DNA of 64,000 nucleotides from UBA8949 sp942493365 (lineage in GTDB: Bacteria > Bacillota > Clostridia > Saccharofermentanales > UBA5734), in NCBI GenBank assembly GCA_942493365.1, contig OW818697.1, positions 248,001-312,000 of the forward strand. The letters run 5' to 3'. Below the pieces are notes generated by a model. It was not told the DNA's origin and searched no databases. It saw nothing but the letters and a program-made list of their open reading frames with translations. The translations under genes were made by a program, and so were the position numbers. Shown piece after piece: positions 22,361 through 30,940 of this stretch (positions are counted from its first letter, which is position 1; each line of letters opens with the position of its first letter).

Positions 22361-23788
22361 TCATTTGCCAATGCAGAAACGGGCGAAAATTGTCTTGATG
22401 ACTTCTTCGGAGACGGAGTCGCCGGTAATCATCGCTAAAGCATCGGCACTACCGCGCAGCAAAGAGGCGATCAAGTCGAGTGGGATGTTTTCGGCCATGG
22501 CTATCGCAGCCTGACCCAAGCTGTTCGTGGCGAGGTCTAAAGACATTTTGTGACGGCTGTTGGTGATCAGGACTTCCTCACTGGCCGTGCTGCCAATTTG
22601 TTTGTACTGATCGGCAATCGCGCGCCGCAAATCTGCCAGACCTTCGCCGGTCAGCGCCGAAAAATTGACGGCAGGCTGATCGGCTAAATTGGCCTTGATG
22701 AACTGGCGGACGGCTTGGCTTTCGCCGAGATCGTCCTTGGCAGCGATCAAAACGACCGGGAGGCCTTCCGCTAATGCCTGGCGGATTCCTGTCAATTCTT
22801 CATCGAGGTTGGCAAGCGGCGGCGCAATCAGCCAAAAAATCAGGTCAGCTGACTTCAAAGCATTGCGTGCTCTGTCAACGCCCAAACGCTCAACGATATC
22901 ATCGGTTTCTCGCAGACCGGCCGTATCGATCAGACGAATCGGCAAGCCATCGATATCGACCAGTTCTTCGACCGTATCACGGGTCGTCCCAGGGATGGCG
23001 GTCACAATGGCGCGGTCGAAGCCGGCCAGGCTGTTGAGCAGTGAAGACTTGCCCGCATTGGGTCGCCCGGCGATGACGACAGTCATTCCTTCGCGCAGCA
23101 GGCGTCCCTGTCTGAAGCTGGCACTCAGTTCTACAAGTGTCTGGCGCACCGCGTTGATGCCCTTGGCCAAGCCTTCCATCGCTTCGGCCGTCTCTTCGTG
23201 CTCAGGATACTCAAGGATCAATTCGACCTGTGCCAGCAAGCTGTACACAGCATTGGACATTTCGCGCACGCGCCGAGAAAGCACGCCGTGCAGTTGCGCA
23301 GCTGCGGCTTGAGAACTTTTGCGGGCACCGGACTGAATGAGATCCATGACCGCTTCGGCTTGGGCGAGGTCCATTTTACCGTTCACAAAGGCGCGGCGGG
23401 TAAATTCGCCCGCCTCGGCTGGGCTGACGCCAAGGCTGAAAAGGCTTTCGAGAATGGCCTGCTTGATCGCAGAGCCGCCATGGCAGCTGATCTCGACCAC
23501 GTCCTCGCCGGTGTAGGAGTGCGGCGCTTTGAAGCGTGTTATGATGATCTGATCGATGATCTGCCCGTCCCGCGGATCCATGAAATCGCCAAGCCCGCAT
23601 GTGTACCCCGGCATCTCGGTTGCCCTTGGAAAATGGACGCCGGCCGGTCGGAAGACCAGATCTGCGACGGCCGCGCAGCCGGCGCCGGACAAACGAATAA
23701 CCGCCAGGCCGCTTTGGCCGGGCGGTGTCGCTGCTGCTGCGCAGATGGATTTGAAATCAGCCGGCTTTAAGCCGGTAGGGATTGTCAT
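22361..23788 (-). CDS. mnmE: tRNA modification GTPase MnmE
   Basis: 475 residues. The N-terminal tetrahydrofolate-binding domain (about 1-130) carries SYTGEDVVEISCHGG. The G domain in the middle has G1 GRPNAGKS (241-248), G3 DTAG and the dimerising GTTRDTVEE loop. The C-terminus ends in FCIGK with the functional Cys472. MnmE forms a complex with MnmG for the modification of tRNA U34. The start is about 20 nt after jag. Confidence 0.97.
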   Translation of the reverse strand: MTIPTGLKPADFKSICAAAATPPGQSGLAVIRLSGAGCAAVADLVFRPAGVHFPRATEMPGYTCGLGDFMDPRDGQIIDQIIITRFKAPHSYTGEDVVEISCHGGSAIKQAILESLFSLGVSPAEAGEFTRRAFVNGKMDLAQAEAVMDLIQSGARKSSQAAAAQLHGVLSRRVREMSNAVYSLLAQVELILEYPEHEETAEAMEGLAKGINAVRQTLVELSASFRQGRLLREGMTVVIAGRPNAGKSSLLNSLAGFDRAIVTAIPGTTRDTVEELVDIDGLPIRLIDTAGLRETDDIVERLGVDRARNALKSADLIFWLIAPPLANLDEELTGIRQALAEGLPVVLIAAKDDLGESQAVRQFIKANLADQPAVNFSALTGEGLADLRRAIADQYKQIGSTASEEVLITNSRHKMSLDLATNSLGQAAIAMAENIPLDLIASLLRGSADALAMITGDSVSEEVIKTIFARFCIGK

Positions 23789-23808
23789 ATCAGATGCTGC
23801 CGGACGAA

Positions 23809-24507
23809 TCAGTTGGCTTCGCCGGGTGCGATAACAACAAATCTCTCAGGTTCTTCGCCTTCACTGAAAGTCGTAACGCCCGGGAAATCTTGCAGGGTGG
23901 AATGGATGATGCGTCGCTCAGCAGGATTCATCGGTTCGAGGCTGAATGGCGCGCCCGAGCGAACAACTTTGTCCGCCGCGCGCTCAGCCATGCCGATCAG
24001 AGTCTCTTCGCGGCGGCGACGATAGCCGCCGATGTCGACGATGACACGCACGCGTGATTCGCTGATTTTGTTGGCGACCAGCGAGGCCAGATATTGAATG
24101 GCTTCGAGTGTTTCTCCGTGTCGTCCGATTGCCGCACCACAGTCCTGACCGGAAACGTCAATGTGCAGGGTATCGTCCTCGCGGTAGGAGCTGATCTTGC
24201 CATGGATCCCAACGCCTGACAGAATAGCCGCGACGTATGAGGTTGCTTCGGCTTCTTCCGGGGTTTCGGGGTCTCCGGCGTACTCTTCGTCATCCCCGTA
24301 ATAGGTCTGAAGGGGCGCGTTTGCCAGGGTCTGATCCTCAGCAGTCACGCGAACTTTGGCTGGGCGGCGACCGAGGCCGAGCAAGCCATTTTCACCTTCG
24401 TCGAGAACTTCAATGATCACATCATCCACAGACAAGCCAAGCTCGTCAATCGCATCATTGATGGCTTGTTGAACTGACTTGCCAGTTTTTTCTACTGAAA
24501 GAGCCAT
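23809..24507 (-). CDS. jag: RNA-binding protein Jag/KhpB
   Basis: 232 residues. The Jag N-terminal domain (SVEKTGKSVQQAINDAIDEL, then GLLGLGRRPAKVRV) is followed by a KH-type domain (IGRHGETLEAIQYLASLV) and a C-terminal R3H domain (FSLEPMNPAERRIIHSTLQ). Jag/KhpB binds RNA and influences cell shape and division in streptococci. An acidic linker (about 70-90) separates the first two domains. It lies next to yidC, its constant neighbour in Firmicutes. Confidence 0.95.
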   Translation of the reverse strand: MALSVEKTGKSVQQAINDAIDELGLSVDDVIIEVLDEGENGLLGLGRRPAKVRVTAEDQTLANAPLQTYYGDDEEYAGDPETPEEAEATSYVAAILSGVGIHGKISSYREDDTLHIDVSGQDCGAAIGRHGETLEAIQYLASLVANKISESRVRVIVDIGGYRRRREETLIGMAERAADKVVRSGAPFSLEPMNPAERRIIHSTLQDFPGVTTFSEGEEPERFVVIAPGEAN

Positions 24508-24536
24508 GATGTTACCTCCTTGATCAGTGCTTCAGG

Positions 24537-25553
24537 TCAGGGCTTGACGGCACTAATCTCTATTGCTTTTTTGGGATCCCTGTCGTGCTGTTCGATCTTT
24601 TTGGTGTATAGGAAATAGATCAGAAGCGACTGCAGGGTTGCCATGACATTGCCGATGATCCAGTACAGACCCATCGCAGCAGGCATGGAAAAGGTCGTGA
24701 GCAGCATGACGGCTGGCATGACCAGATTCATGGTTTTCATCATAGAATCGGTTTTGTCCTCAGGCGACTGACCGGCACGCGCGGGGTTCAGCTTTTCACG
24801 TGCTTTGGCTTCCATGCGCTTTTTGAAGTTTGGCATGGTCACTCTGGCAATACGCATCTGGATGATCATGGTGATTACGATGAGGACGGGGAAGATCAGC
24901 AACGGCACATAAGTCTGCCATTTGTCGCCAAAGAGCTCGGCCGGTATCCAGCGTGGTGTCTCACCGAGGTTCATGCCCAGAAAACTGAGGTCGATCAGCT
25001 GATTCGCATTCATCAGGCCTTTGTCGACGACATTGGACAAAGTCGCTGAATGTTCGGACAAGATATTGAGCACAGACATGTTTGATGCGACCGCTTTTGT
25101 GCCGGCTTCCACCGCATCTTTCGCCGGAAACAGGGTAGGCATGGTGTTGAATAGCAATTGACCGATTTTGTCGAGGTTTTCAGACGCGACGCCCATGATG
25201 AATTGCAGCGGCCGCTGGAAAATTTGGAAAATCGGGATCAGGATGATCAGCTGGAGAATCGACGGCAAACAACCGGCGCCCAGCGAAGTGCCGTGTTTTT
25301 TGTAAAGAGCCATCTGCATTTCGCTTTGCTTGGCCTTGTCATTGGGATACGTCCGCTGAATCTCGGCAACTTCTCCCGCCAACGCCTGTTGTTTGATGGT
25401 GCTTTTCTGCTGTTTGACGCCCAATGGAATAAGCAGTCCGCGTAAGATCACCGTGAATACGATGATCGTCAGGCCATAATTCCCCATGAAATCATAGAGT
25501 ACTTTCATGAACCAACCGAAGGCGACGTATAAAGGATTAAACAAAAAATCCAC
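24537..25553 (-). CDS. yidC: Membrane protein insertase YidC/Oxa1
   Basis: 338 residues of the Gram-positive, short type lacking the large periplasmic domain of enterobacteria. Five or so membrane segments are visible; the conserved Arg of the hydrophilic groove sits in VILRGLLIPLGVKQQKS. A long outer loop (about 130-210) lies between the second and third core helices. No lipoprotein signal is present, unlike Bacillus SpoIIIJ, and the N-terminus begins directly with a membrane-adjacent segment. YidC inserts and folds membrane proteins alone or with SecYEG. The C-terminal tail is basic. Confidence 0.95.
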   Translation of the reverse strand: MDFLFNPLYVAFGWFMKVLYDFMGNYGLTIIVFTVILRGLLIPLGVKQQKSTIKQQALAGEVAEIQRTYPNDKAKQSEMQMALYKKHGTSLGAGCLPSILQLIILIPIFQIFQRPLQFIMGVASENLDKIGQLLFNTMPTLFPAKDAVEAGTKAVASNMSVLNILSEHSATLSNVVDKGLMNANQLIDLSFLGMNLGETPRWIPAELFGDKWQTYVPLLIFPVLIVITMIIQMRIARVTMPNFKKRMEAKAREKLNPARAGQSPEDKTDSMMKTMNLVMPAVMLLTTFSMPAAMGLYWIIGNVMATLQSLLIYFLYTKKIEQHDRDPKKAIEISAVKP

Positions 25554-25619
25554 TTTTCGATGCTCCTTATCTGTTAAGGCTGTTCCGATGCCGAATTGCT
25601 CGGGCGGGTCGGTCAGCGT

Positions 25620-25832
25620 TTATCGAACCGGATCGTATCCGCCTTTGCTCAAGGGGTTGCAGCGCAGGATACGCCATGTGGCCATGATGCCGCCACGCAG
25701 AGGGCCATGTTTTTCAATTGCTTCGACTGCATACTGGGAACAGGTGGGCAAATATCTGCATCTGCTGCCCAGACCAGGCGATATAACACGTTGATACCAA
25801 CGGATCATGCGAATCATCAGTCTTCTAATCAT
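25620..25832 (-). CDS. yidD: Membrane protein insertion efficiency factor YidD
   Basis: 70 residues, typical of YidD. Motifs: IRWYQRVISPGLGSRCRYLPTCSQYA with the conserved Cys residues, and the C-terminal RCNPLSKGGYDPV. This small protein is thought to help YidC-dependent insertion. Its ATG overlaps the rnpA stop by 4 nt (ATGA). Confidence 0.96.
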   Translation of the reverse strand: MIRRLMIRMIRWYQRVISPGLGSRCRYLPTCSQYAVEAIEKHGPLRGGIMATWRILRCNPLSKGGYDPVR

Positions 25833-26191
25833 AACGGGATGTCTTTCTGCGGTTCCGGGTGATTGATGCCTGCTCGTTGCAGCAGATGTTCGACTTCACG
25901 GCTGATAATGTGATAGTCAGGTTGATCCTGCGTTTCGCGCCCGACCAGAATCAAGTCGTAGCCGGGCAGCAGTTGTGTTTCGATCAGGCGATAACTCTCT
26001 CGCAGCAGTCGCTTGACCCGGTTTCGGCGAACACTTCCCTTGATCTTTCTGCTTGCCGTGACGCCCAGTCGATTGGCCCGGCCTGGACGGCGGAGATAAT
26101 GCAGGACCACATGGCGGTCAGCAAGGAATCGTCCCTTGTTGTAGACCCGAGAAAACTCGAAATTCAAACGCAGCGGTTGCGTCAGCTTCAC
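25829..26191 (-). CDS. rnpA: Ribonuclease P protein component
   Basis: 120 residues. The family signature RRNRVKRLLRESYR (RNR motif) and the N-terminal FSRVYNKGR are present. RnpA binds the catalytic RNA of RNase P and helps to cut 5' leaders from tRNA precursors. It follows rpmH and overlaps yidD by 4 nt. Confidence 0.96.
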   Translation of the reverse strand: MKLTQPLRLNFEFSRVYNKGRFLADRHVVLHYLRRPGRANRLGVTASRKIKGSVRRNRVKRLLRESYRLIETQLLPGYDLILVGRETQDQPDYHIISREVEHLLQRAGINHPEPQKDIPL

Positions 26192-26247
26192 GTCAGATCC
26201 CTCTCCCTGCCCGTCCGGCTAAAAAATTCACCCGGCTAAAAAGAAGA

Positions 26248-26270
26248 AAGACCACAGGGCCTGTGGTCTT
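26248..26270 (-). terminator. Hairpin between rpmH and rnpA (attenuator)
   Basis: Perfect 10-bp inverted repeat (26248-26257 and 26261-26270) touching the rpmH stop codon, followed on the minus strand by a T-rich tract. Being inside the rpmH-rnpA unit, it probably ends a share of transcripts so that ribosomal protein L34 is made in excess over RnpA. Confidence 0.7.
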
Positions 26271-26404
26271 CAAGCGGTCAGCGACTTCCTGCCCTTCAGT
26301 CTGCGCTTCCTGAGGATCTCACGGCCGGCTGCTGTTTTCATGCGTTTCCTGAAGCCATGCTCTTTGGACCTATGCCGTTTTTTCGGCTGAAATGTCATTT
26401 TCAT
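26270..26404 (-). CDS. rpmH: 50S ribosomal protein L34
   Basis: 44 residues starting at ATG 26404 after a GGAGGTG site. The sequence shows the L34 pattern MTFQPKKRHRSKEHGFRKRM and ends KGRKSLTA. The frame can be extended upstream, but the promoter lies inside that extension. In most Firmicutes, dnaA begins just upstream of rpmH; here capA is there instead. Confidence 0.97.
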   Translation of the reverse strand: MKMTFQPKKRHRSKEHGFRKRMKTAAGREILRKRRLKGRKSLTA

Positions 26405-26446
26405 CTGTATATACACCTCCATCGTGATTAAAACAATAGTGTTACG

Positions 26447-26476
26447 ATTATACAGGCCAAGCAAGGTTTCTGTCAA
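26447..26476 (-). promoter_or_regulatory. rpmH promoter
   Basis: Perfect consensus on the minus strand: -35 TTGACA (26471-26476), 18-nt spacer, -10 TATAAT (26447-26452), about 43 nt before the rpmH start. A second TTGACT lies a few bases upstream. Confidence 0.9.
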
Positions 26477-26483
26477 TGGGTAG

Positions 26484-27809
26484 TCAATGTGATGATTGAA
26501 CAATCGGCAGTTCGGCCGTGCCGGTCGAAGTGCTCAGGACCTTGTTGATACGCTCGAGCGATGCTTGCATATGGGCAGTTGTTGTCTGATAATCGGCGGG
26601 GCTTGCCAGACCGTCCAATACCGGTACAACGAGATGCTGCAGACCGTGACCCTTGGCAACCGTCTCGACATAGGTCGGTATGTATTCTGCCTTTTCGATC
26701 CTGACACCTTCTGCTGTCTTGAGCAGTGTTACTCTGGCAATGACACCGTCCTGCGCGTAGCCGCTCGTGCTGTGTGTATTATATTCCATATTATGAACAA
26801 AGTTGCTGGTCGAGTAATAAACCAACGTCGGCTTGCCGGATACAGCCGATGTCAGCACTTCGATCTCCTGAAGCACATGGGGGTGATGGCCGATGATCAG
26901 TTCGATGCCGGCGTCAGCGAGACGTTGAGCCATCTCCCGCTGATAGTTGCAGCTCTTGGTCTTGTATTCGTTGCCCCAGTGCAGGGACAGGCAGATGATC
27001 TCTGCGCCTTGCGCGCGCAGAGCCGTCGCCCGTGCCAGCATCGCGGTCAGATCAGCTTCAAAGGCGGCGCTGCGATAGGGGTTGAATGAATCAATCAGCG
27101 GATCTGCAGCGGCCGGCAGGGTAATGCCATTCAATGCTTTTGACGTTTCAGTGCCGATTGTTTCGAAGGTATAGGCCATCACGCCGACCTTGATGCCGCC
27201 GGCGTCGATCACCGCGTCAGCTGGACTGCTTTCATCCGGCCGGGTGCCAATGACCGCGAAGCCCTTGTCCCGGAAAACCGTCGCCGTGCGAATAACGCCA
27301 TCCAGCCCCTTGTCTATGGTATGATTGTTGGCCGTCCACACGGTCTTGATTCCAGCCGAGTACAAGGCGTCAGCAATGGCATCCGGCGCGCAAAACCGCG
27401 GATAACCGCTGTAGGGCGCGCCGGCCAGGGTGCCTTCGTAATTGGCCATCGCCAGGTCAGAGGCCTTGAAAATTGGTTTTACATACTGAAAAATCGGCGT
27501 GTAGTCATAAACGGCTGGGCTGACGCCTGGGTTGGTCAGTCCACCGTCAATTACCGCCTGATGCAAAATGATATCGCCAACCCCGGTCAAGATCGCCCGG
27601 ATTTCCGGCGGCTCGGTGGGGGCGGGTGTTGGCGTTGGGGTCGGCAAAAGGGTTGTTTCAGAATTTGATGCTTGCGTCGTTGGGATTGTGGTGGAGCCGC
27701 AACCGACAACGCCCCCTAAAATGCACAGCACGAACACCAAGGTGGTGACCAAGCGGGCCAAGGTGACCTTTTGAATTTTTAAAAGGTTTGTGTTACTTTT
27801 TGAACGCAT
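26484..27809 (-). CDS. CapA-family lipoprotein (poly-gamma-glutamate synthesis-type metallophosphatase fold)
   Basis: 441 residues. A hydrophobic signal (about 20-36) ends in a lipobox with Cys37 (VVGCG), followed by a Thr/Pro-rich linker (PTPTPTPAPTEPP), so the protein should be anchored on the outer face of the membrane. The catalytic domain has CapA features: GVGDIILHQ, NYEGTLAG, TANNHTIDKG, LHWGNEY and GHHPHVLQEIE. CapA domains occur in poly-gamma-glutamate capsule export, but many stand-alone members have no known role. No capBC genes are nearby, so a capsule function is not supported here. It lies between ispE and rpmH where dnaA would be expected. Confidence 0.85.
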   Translation of the reverse strand: MRSKSNTNLLKIQKVTLARLVTTLVFVLCILGGVVGCGSTTIPTTQASNSETTLLPTPTPTPAPTEPPEIRAILTGVGDIILHQAVIDGGLTNPGVSPAVYDYTPIFQYVKPIFKASDLAMANYEGTLAGAPYSGYPRFCAPDAIADALYSAGIKTVWTANNHTIDKGLDGVIRTATVFRDKGFAVIGTRPDESSPADAVIDAGGIKVGVMAYTFETIGTETSKALNGITLPAAADPLIDSFNPYRSAAFEADLTAMLARATALRAQGAEIICLSLHWGNEYKTKSCNYQREMAQRLADAGIELIIGHHPHVLQEIEVLTSAVSGKPTLVYYSTSNFVHNMEYNTHSTSGYAQDGVIARVTLLKTAEGVRIEKAEYIPTYVETVAKGHGLQHLVVPVLDGLASPADYQTTTAHMQASLERINKVLSTSTGTAELPIVQSSH

Positions 27810-27839
27810 ATCAGGTTCTCCTGGCAGCAGATGATGTCG

Positions 27840-28739
27840 TCATCCGATTGACTTTTCAACCCAGGGTCCGGCAGCAAGGGTGCGTGTCGTGAATAACATT
27901 GTATCGTGCGGCAACTTGGCCGTCAATGCGGTCTTGGCGGCGCGGCAGGCCTCGGGGTCGTTAAATAGTCCGAAGACGGTTGGGCCGCTGCCACTCATCA
28001 AACTGCAGATTGCGCCCGCCGCAGTCAGATGATTCTTGATTGCTGCCAGCTCCGGTTTTGCCACGAGTGACACAGATTCCAGAACGTTGGCTGTCGCGTC
28101 AGCCAGCGCCGCCAAATCCTGCTGCTGGATGGCTGCCGCAACGGCATGTTGCTCGGGTCGTCGACCGGGATTTTCCAAGCTGAACTGACTGAAAACCCAA
28201 GGAGTTCGCATACCGAAATTGGGTTTGCAGAGCAAAACCGAAAGCCCCTCCCAGGCAGGCAGCGGGGTCAGCTTTTCGCCGATCCCCTCACACAGCACGG
28301 TCCCGCCCTGGAGACAAAAGGGCACGTCGGCGCCAACACGGGCGGCAAGCTCAAAAAGGTGCTGCCTGGACAGCCGGCCGGGCAGCAGCAAATCGAGGGC
28401 GAAAAGCACCGCGGCTGCATCGGCACTGCCGCCGGCAAGGCCCGCCGCGGATGGAATTTTCTTTTGAATATCGATTTGCAGCCCGCTCGCAAAGTCCGCG
28501 GCTTCGCGAAACAATGCCGCCGCGCGCCAAGCCGTGTTGCGGCTGTCTGACGGTATCGGCGCGCGCCCGCAGGACAAGCGGATGCCCTGGCCTGACTTAT
28601 CGAGTCCGACCGTAATGCGGTCGGTAAGATCGATGCTTTGCATGATGGTCGACAACAAATGATAGCCGTCCGCCCGCCGTCCGACGACGTCCAGTGACAG
28701 GTTGATTTTGGCCGGTGTTTTGACGATCAGCGTCTGCAT
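27840..28739 (-). CDS. ispE: 4-diphosphocytidyl-2-C-methyl-D-erythritol kinase
   Basis: 299 residues of the GHMP kinase family. Motifs: KTPAKINLSLDVVGRRADGYHLLSTIMQ at the N-terminus, the ATP-binding PSAAGLAGGSADAAAVL, and the C-terminal LMSGSGPTVFGLF. IspE phosphorylates CDP-methylerythritol in the non-mevalonate isoprenoid pathway, implying that this organism uses that pathway. It is next to veg, as in Bacillus (veg-sspF-ispE), without the spore gene sspF between them. Confidence 0.96.
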   Translation of the reverse strand: MQTLIVKTPAKINLSLDVVGRRADGYHLLSTIMQSIDLTDRITVGLDKSGQGIRLSCGRAPIPSDSRNTAWRAAALFREAADFASGLQIDIQKKIPSAAGLAGGSADAAAVLFALDLLLPGRLSRQHLFELAARVGADVPFCLQGGTVLCEGIGEKLTPLPAWEGLSVLLCKPNFGMRTPWVFSQFSLENPGRRPEQHAVAAAIQQQDLAALADATANVLESVSLVAKPELAAIKNHLTAAGAICSLMSGSGPTVFGLFNDPEACRAAKTALTAKLPHDTMLFTTRTLAAGPWVEKSIG

Positions 28740-28757
28740 GGATGCTCCTTAATCAAA

Positions 28758-28781
28758 CAGCCCGCGGTTTCCCGCGGGCTG
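28758..28781 (-). terminator. veg terminator
   Basis: Perfect GC-rich 10-bp stem (28758-28767 and 28772-28781) with a 4-nt loop between veg and ispE; a short TTTGATT tract follows on the minus strand. Some readthrough into ispE is likely. Confidence 0.7.
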
Positions 28782-28802
28782 TCATGGATCGGTCCTTTTC
28801 GG

Positions 28803-29072
28803 TCAGATGGCCAGTTCAAGCCCTGATGCTTCCGGCTCAATGGCAATTTCGACGACGCGGGTCAGCACATCGATATAACTGTAGGAAACCATTTCCTGGT
28901 AGGCGTTGCATTTGGAGCAACGAACGGTGAAAACGTTGGGGTAGCATCTATCGAGAATGCCCTCCTGTACGATGGTTCTCTTCCGTCCACCACTGGACCT
29001 GAGCCGGACTTTCTTGCCAACATAAGCTTCAATGCCTTTTCTGCAGGTATCGAGATCTGCTTTTACAATCAT
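28803..29072 (-). CDS. veg: Veg family protein
   Basis: 89 residues. The pattern ADLDTCRKGIEAYVGKKVRLRSSGGRKRT and a later FTVRCSKCNAYQEMVSYSYIDVLT match Veg, a small protein highly expressed in Bacillus and tied there to biofilm matrix gene control. Its biochemical activity is unknown. It is the first gene of the minus-strand run and faces fhs across a 180-nt divergent region. Confidence 0.93.
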   Translation of the reverse strand: MIVKADLDTCRKGIEAYVGKKVRLRSSGGRKRTIVQEGILDRCYPNVFTVRCSKCNAYQEMVSYSYIDVLTRVVEIAIEPEASGLELAI

Positions 29073-29163
29073 CTGAACAACACCTCCGGCGACTGATTTT
29101 CCCTGTTCATGCCCTTGGGGGCTTATGTCAGTTAGTTTACCACTTTGTTACGCTAAAGTCAAA

Positions 29164-29191
29164 TTACAAACACTACTGATTGTGGTATAAT
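29164..29191 (+). promoter_or_regulatory. fhs promoter
   Basis: -35-like TTACAA (29164-29169) and -10 TATAAT (29186-29191) with a 16-nt spacer, about 65 nt before the fhs start. Confidence 0.6.
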
Positions 29192-29255
29192 TTGCGTAGT
29201 GCCCAAAATGTTGGGCTATTTTCCATTTTGACGCTTTATATGCTGGAGGTTGTTT

Positions 29256-30926
29256 ATGCTTTCCGATATTGAAATTGCCAATCAGGCTGTCATGAAGCCG
29301 ATCTCAGAAATCGCGCGCGGGCTGGGTATCCACGATTCGGAATGGGAGCCATACGGGCATTACAAGGCCAAGCTCGATGATGCGCTGCTCAACCGTCTGG
29401 CCACAGGACCTGACGGCAAACTGGTGCTGGTCACCGCCATCAATCCCACGCCGGCCGGCGAGGGCAAGACAACGACAACCGTCGGTCTGGGCCAGGCGCT
29501 TTGCCTGTTGGGACACAAGGCAATCATTGCCTTGCGCGAACCTTCCCTCGGGCCGGTTTTCGGTGTCAAGGGCGGCGCGGCCGGTGGCGGCTACGCGCAG
29601 GTTCTGCCGATGGAAGATATTAATCTGCATTTCACCGGCGACATTCACGCGGTCACCACGGCCAATAATCTGCTGTCCGCGCTGATCGACAATCACATCC
29701 ACCAGGGCAACGCCCTACAAATCGACACGCGGCGCATCACCTGGAAACGCTGTATGGACATGAACGATCGCGAACTGCGCCACATCGTGGCTGGTCTGGG
29801 CGGCAAGTCCGATGGCGTGCCGCGCGAGGACGGTTTCAACATTTCGGTGGCCTCGGAAATTATGGCCATTCTCTGTCTGGCCCATGATCTGGCCGACTTG
29901 AAGGCTCGCCTCCGGCGGATTGTCATTGGTTATTCCACGGCAGGCAACCCGGTCACAGCGGATGATCTTCAGGCCGCCGGTTCGCTGGCCACGCTACTCA
30001 AAGACGCCCTCAAGCCCAACCTGGTTCAGACGCTGGAAGGCACGCCGGCCCTGATGCACGGTGGCCCCTTCGCCAATATCGCCCACGGCTGCAACAGCCT
30101 GCGCGCCACCCGTCTCGGCCTCAAACTGGGCGACATCCTGGTCACCGAAGCCGGCTTTGGCGCCGATCTGGGCGCCGAAAAATTCTTCGACATCAAATGC
30201 CGCGCCGGCGGTTTGCGCCCGGCCGCAGTCGTGCTGGTGGCCACCATTCGCGCGCTCAAATACAATGGCGGCGTCGCGCGGCCTGAGCTGGCCAAAGAAA
30301 ACCTCGCGGCGCTGCAGGCCGGCCTGCCCAATCTGGTCAAGCACCTTGAGAACTTGCGTGCCTTTGGCGTACCCTGTGTGGTTTCGCTCAATCACTTCGC
30401 CAGCGACACCGCGGCCGAGATCGCCCTGGTGGCCGCCCAATGCCAGCAGATGGGCGTGCCGATGGCACTGTCCGACGTCTTCAGCGATGGCGGCGCGGGC
30501 GGACGGGCGCTGGCCGAAGCCTTGCTGAAAGTGCTGGCCGAGCAGCCGGCAGACTTCCGCTTTCTCTATCCCGAGGACATGCCGCTCGAAGAAAAAATGC
30601 GCACCATCGCCTGCCGCATCTATGGAGCCGATGATGTCATTCTGACTGCGACTGCCCGCAAGGAGCTGAACGGCCTGAACGCGCTGGGCTACGGCCATTT
30701 GCCGATCTGCATGGCCAAGACCCAGTACTCCCTGTCCGATGACCCGACACGGCTGGGACGGCCGAACGGCTTTACCATCACCGTCCGCGAATTGCGTTTG
30801 TCGGCGGGCGCCGGCTTCGTCGTCGCCATGACCGGCGACATTATGACCATGCCCGGCTTGCCAAAAGCTCCGGCAGCTGAGAAAATTGACATTGACGACA
30901 CCGGCCGGATCAGCGGCTTATTCTGA
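29256..30926 (+). CDS. fhs: Formate-tetrahydrofolate ligase
   Basis: 556 residues from ATG 29256, 6 nt after GGAGG. The enzyme makes 10-formyl-THF from formate, THF and ATP. Features: LVTAINPTPAGEGKTTTTVGLGQAL (ATP loop), EPSLGPVFGVKGGAAGGGYAQV and HFTGDIHAVTTANNLLSA, and the C-terminal MTGDIMTMPGLPKAPAAEKIDID. Length is normal for the monofunctional enzyme. It supplies one-carbon units and in anaerobes can take part in formate use. It is followed 15 nt later by an apparently unrelated hydrolase. Confidence 0.97.
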   Translation: MLSDIEIANQAVMKPISEIARGLGIHDSEWEPYGHYKAKLDDALLNRLATGPDGKLVLVTAINPTPAGEGKTTTTVGLGQALCLLGHKAIIALREPSLGPVFGVKGGAAGGGYAQVLPMEDINLHFTGDIHAVTTANNLLSALIDNHIHQGNALQIDTRRITWKRCMDMNDRELRHIVAGLGGKSDGVPREDGFNISVASEIMAILCLAHDLADLKARLRRIVIGYSTAGNPVTADDLQAAGSLATLLKDALKPNLVQTLEGTPALMHGGPFANIAHGCNSLRATRLGLKLGDILVTEAGFGADLGAEKFFDIKCRAGGLRPAAVVLVATIRALKYNGGVARPELAKENLAALQAGLPNLVKHLENLRAFGVPCVVSLNHFASDTAAEIALVAAQCQQMGVPMALSDVFSDGGAGGRALAEALLKVLAEQPADFRFLYPEDMPLEEKMRTIACRIYGADDVILTATARKELNGLNALGYGHLPICMAKTQYSLSDDPTRLGRPNGFTITVRELRLSAGAGFVVAMTGDIMTMPGLPKAPAAEKIDIDDTGRISGLF

Positions 30927-30940
30927 AAGGAACCAGCTCC

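Noticed and set aside
29073..29255. Replication origin at the strand switch between veg and fhs
   Set aside because: Gene orientation would fit, but the 180 nt contain no DnaA-box-like 9-mers and no AT-rich unwinding stretch.
29994..30698. Minus-strand frame of 234 codons inside fhs
   Set aside because: The plus-strand fhs frame has full family motifs; the antisense frame has none.
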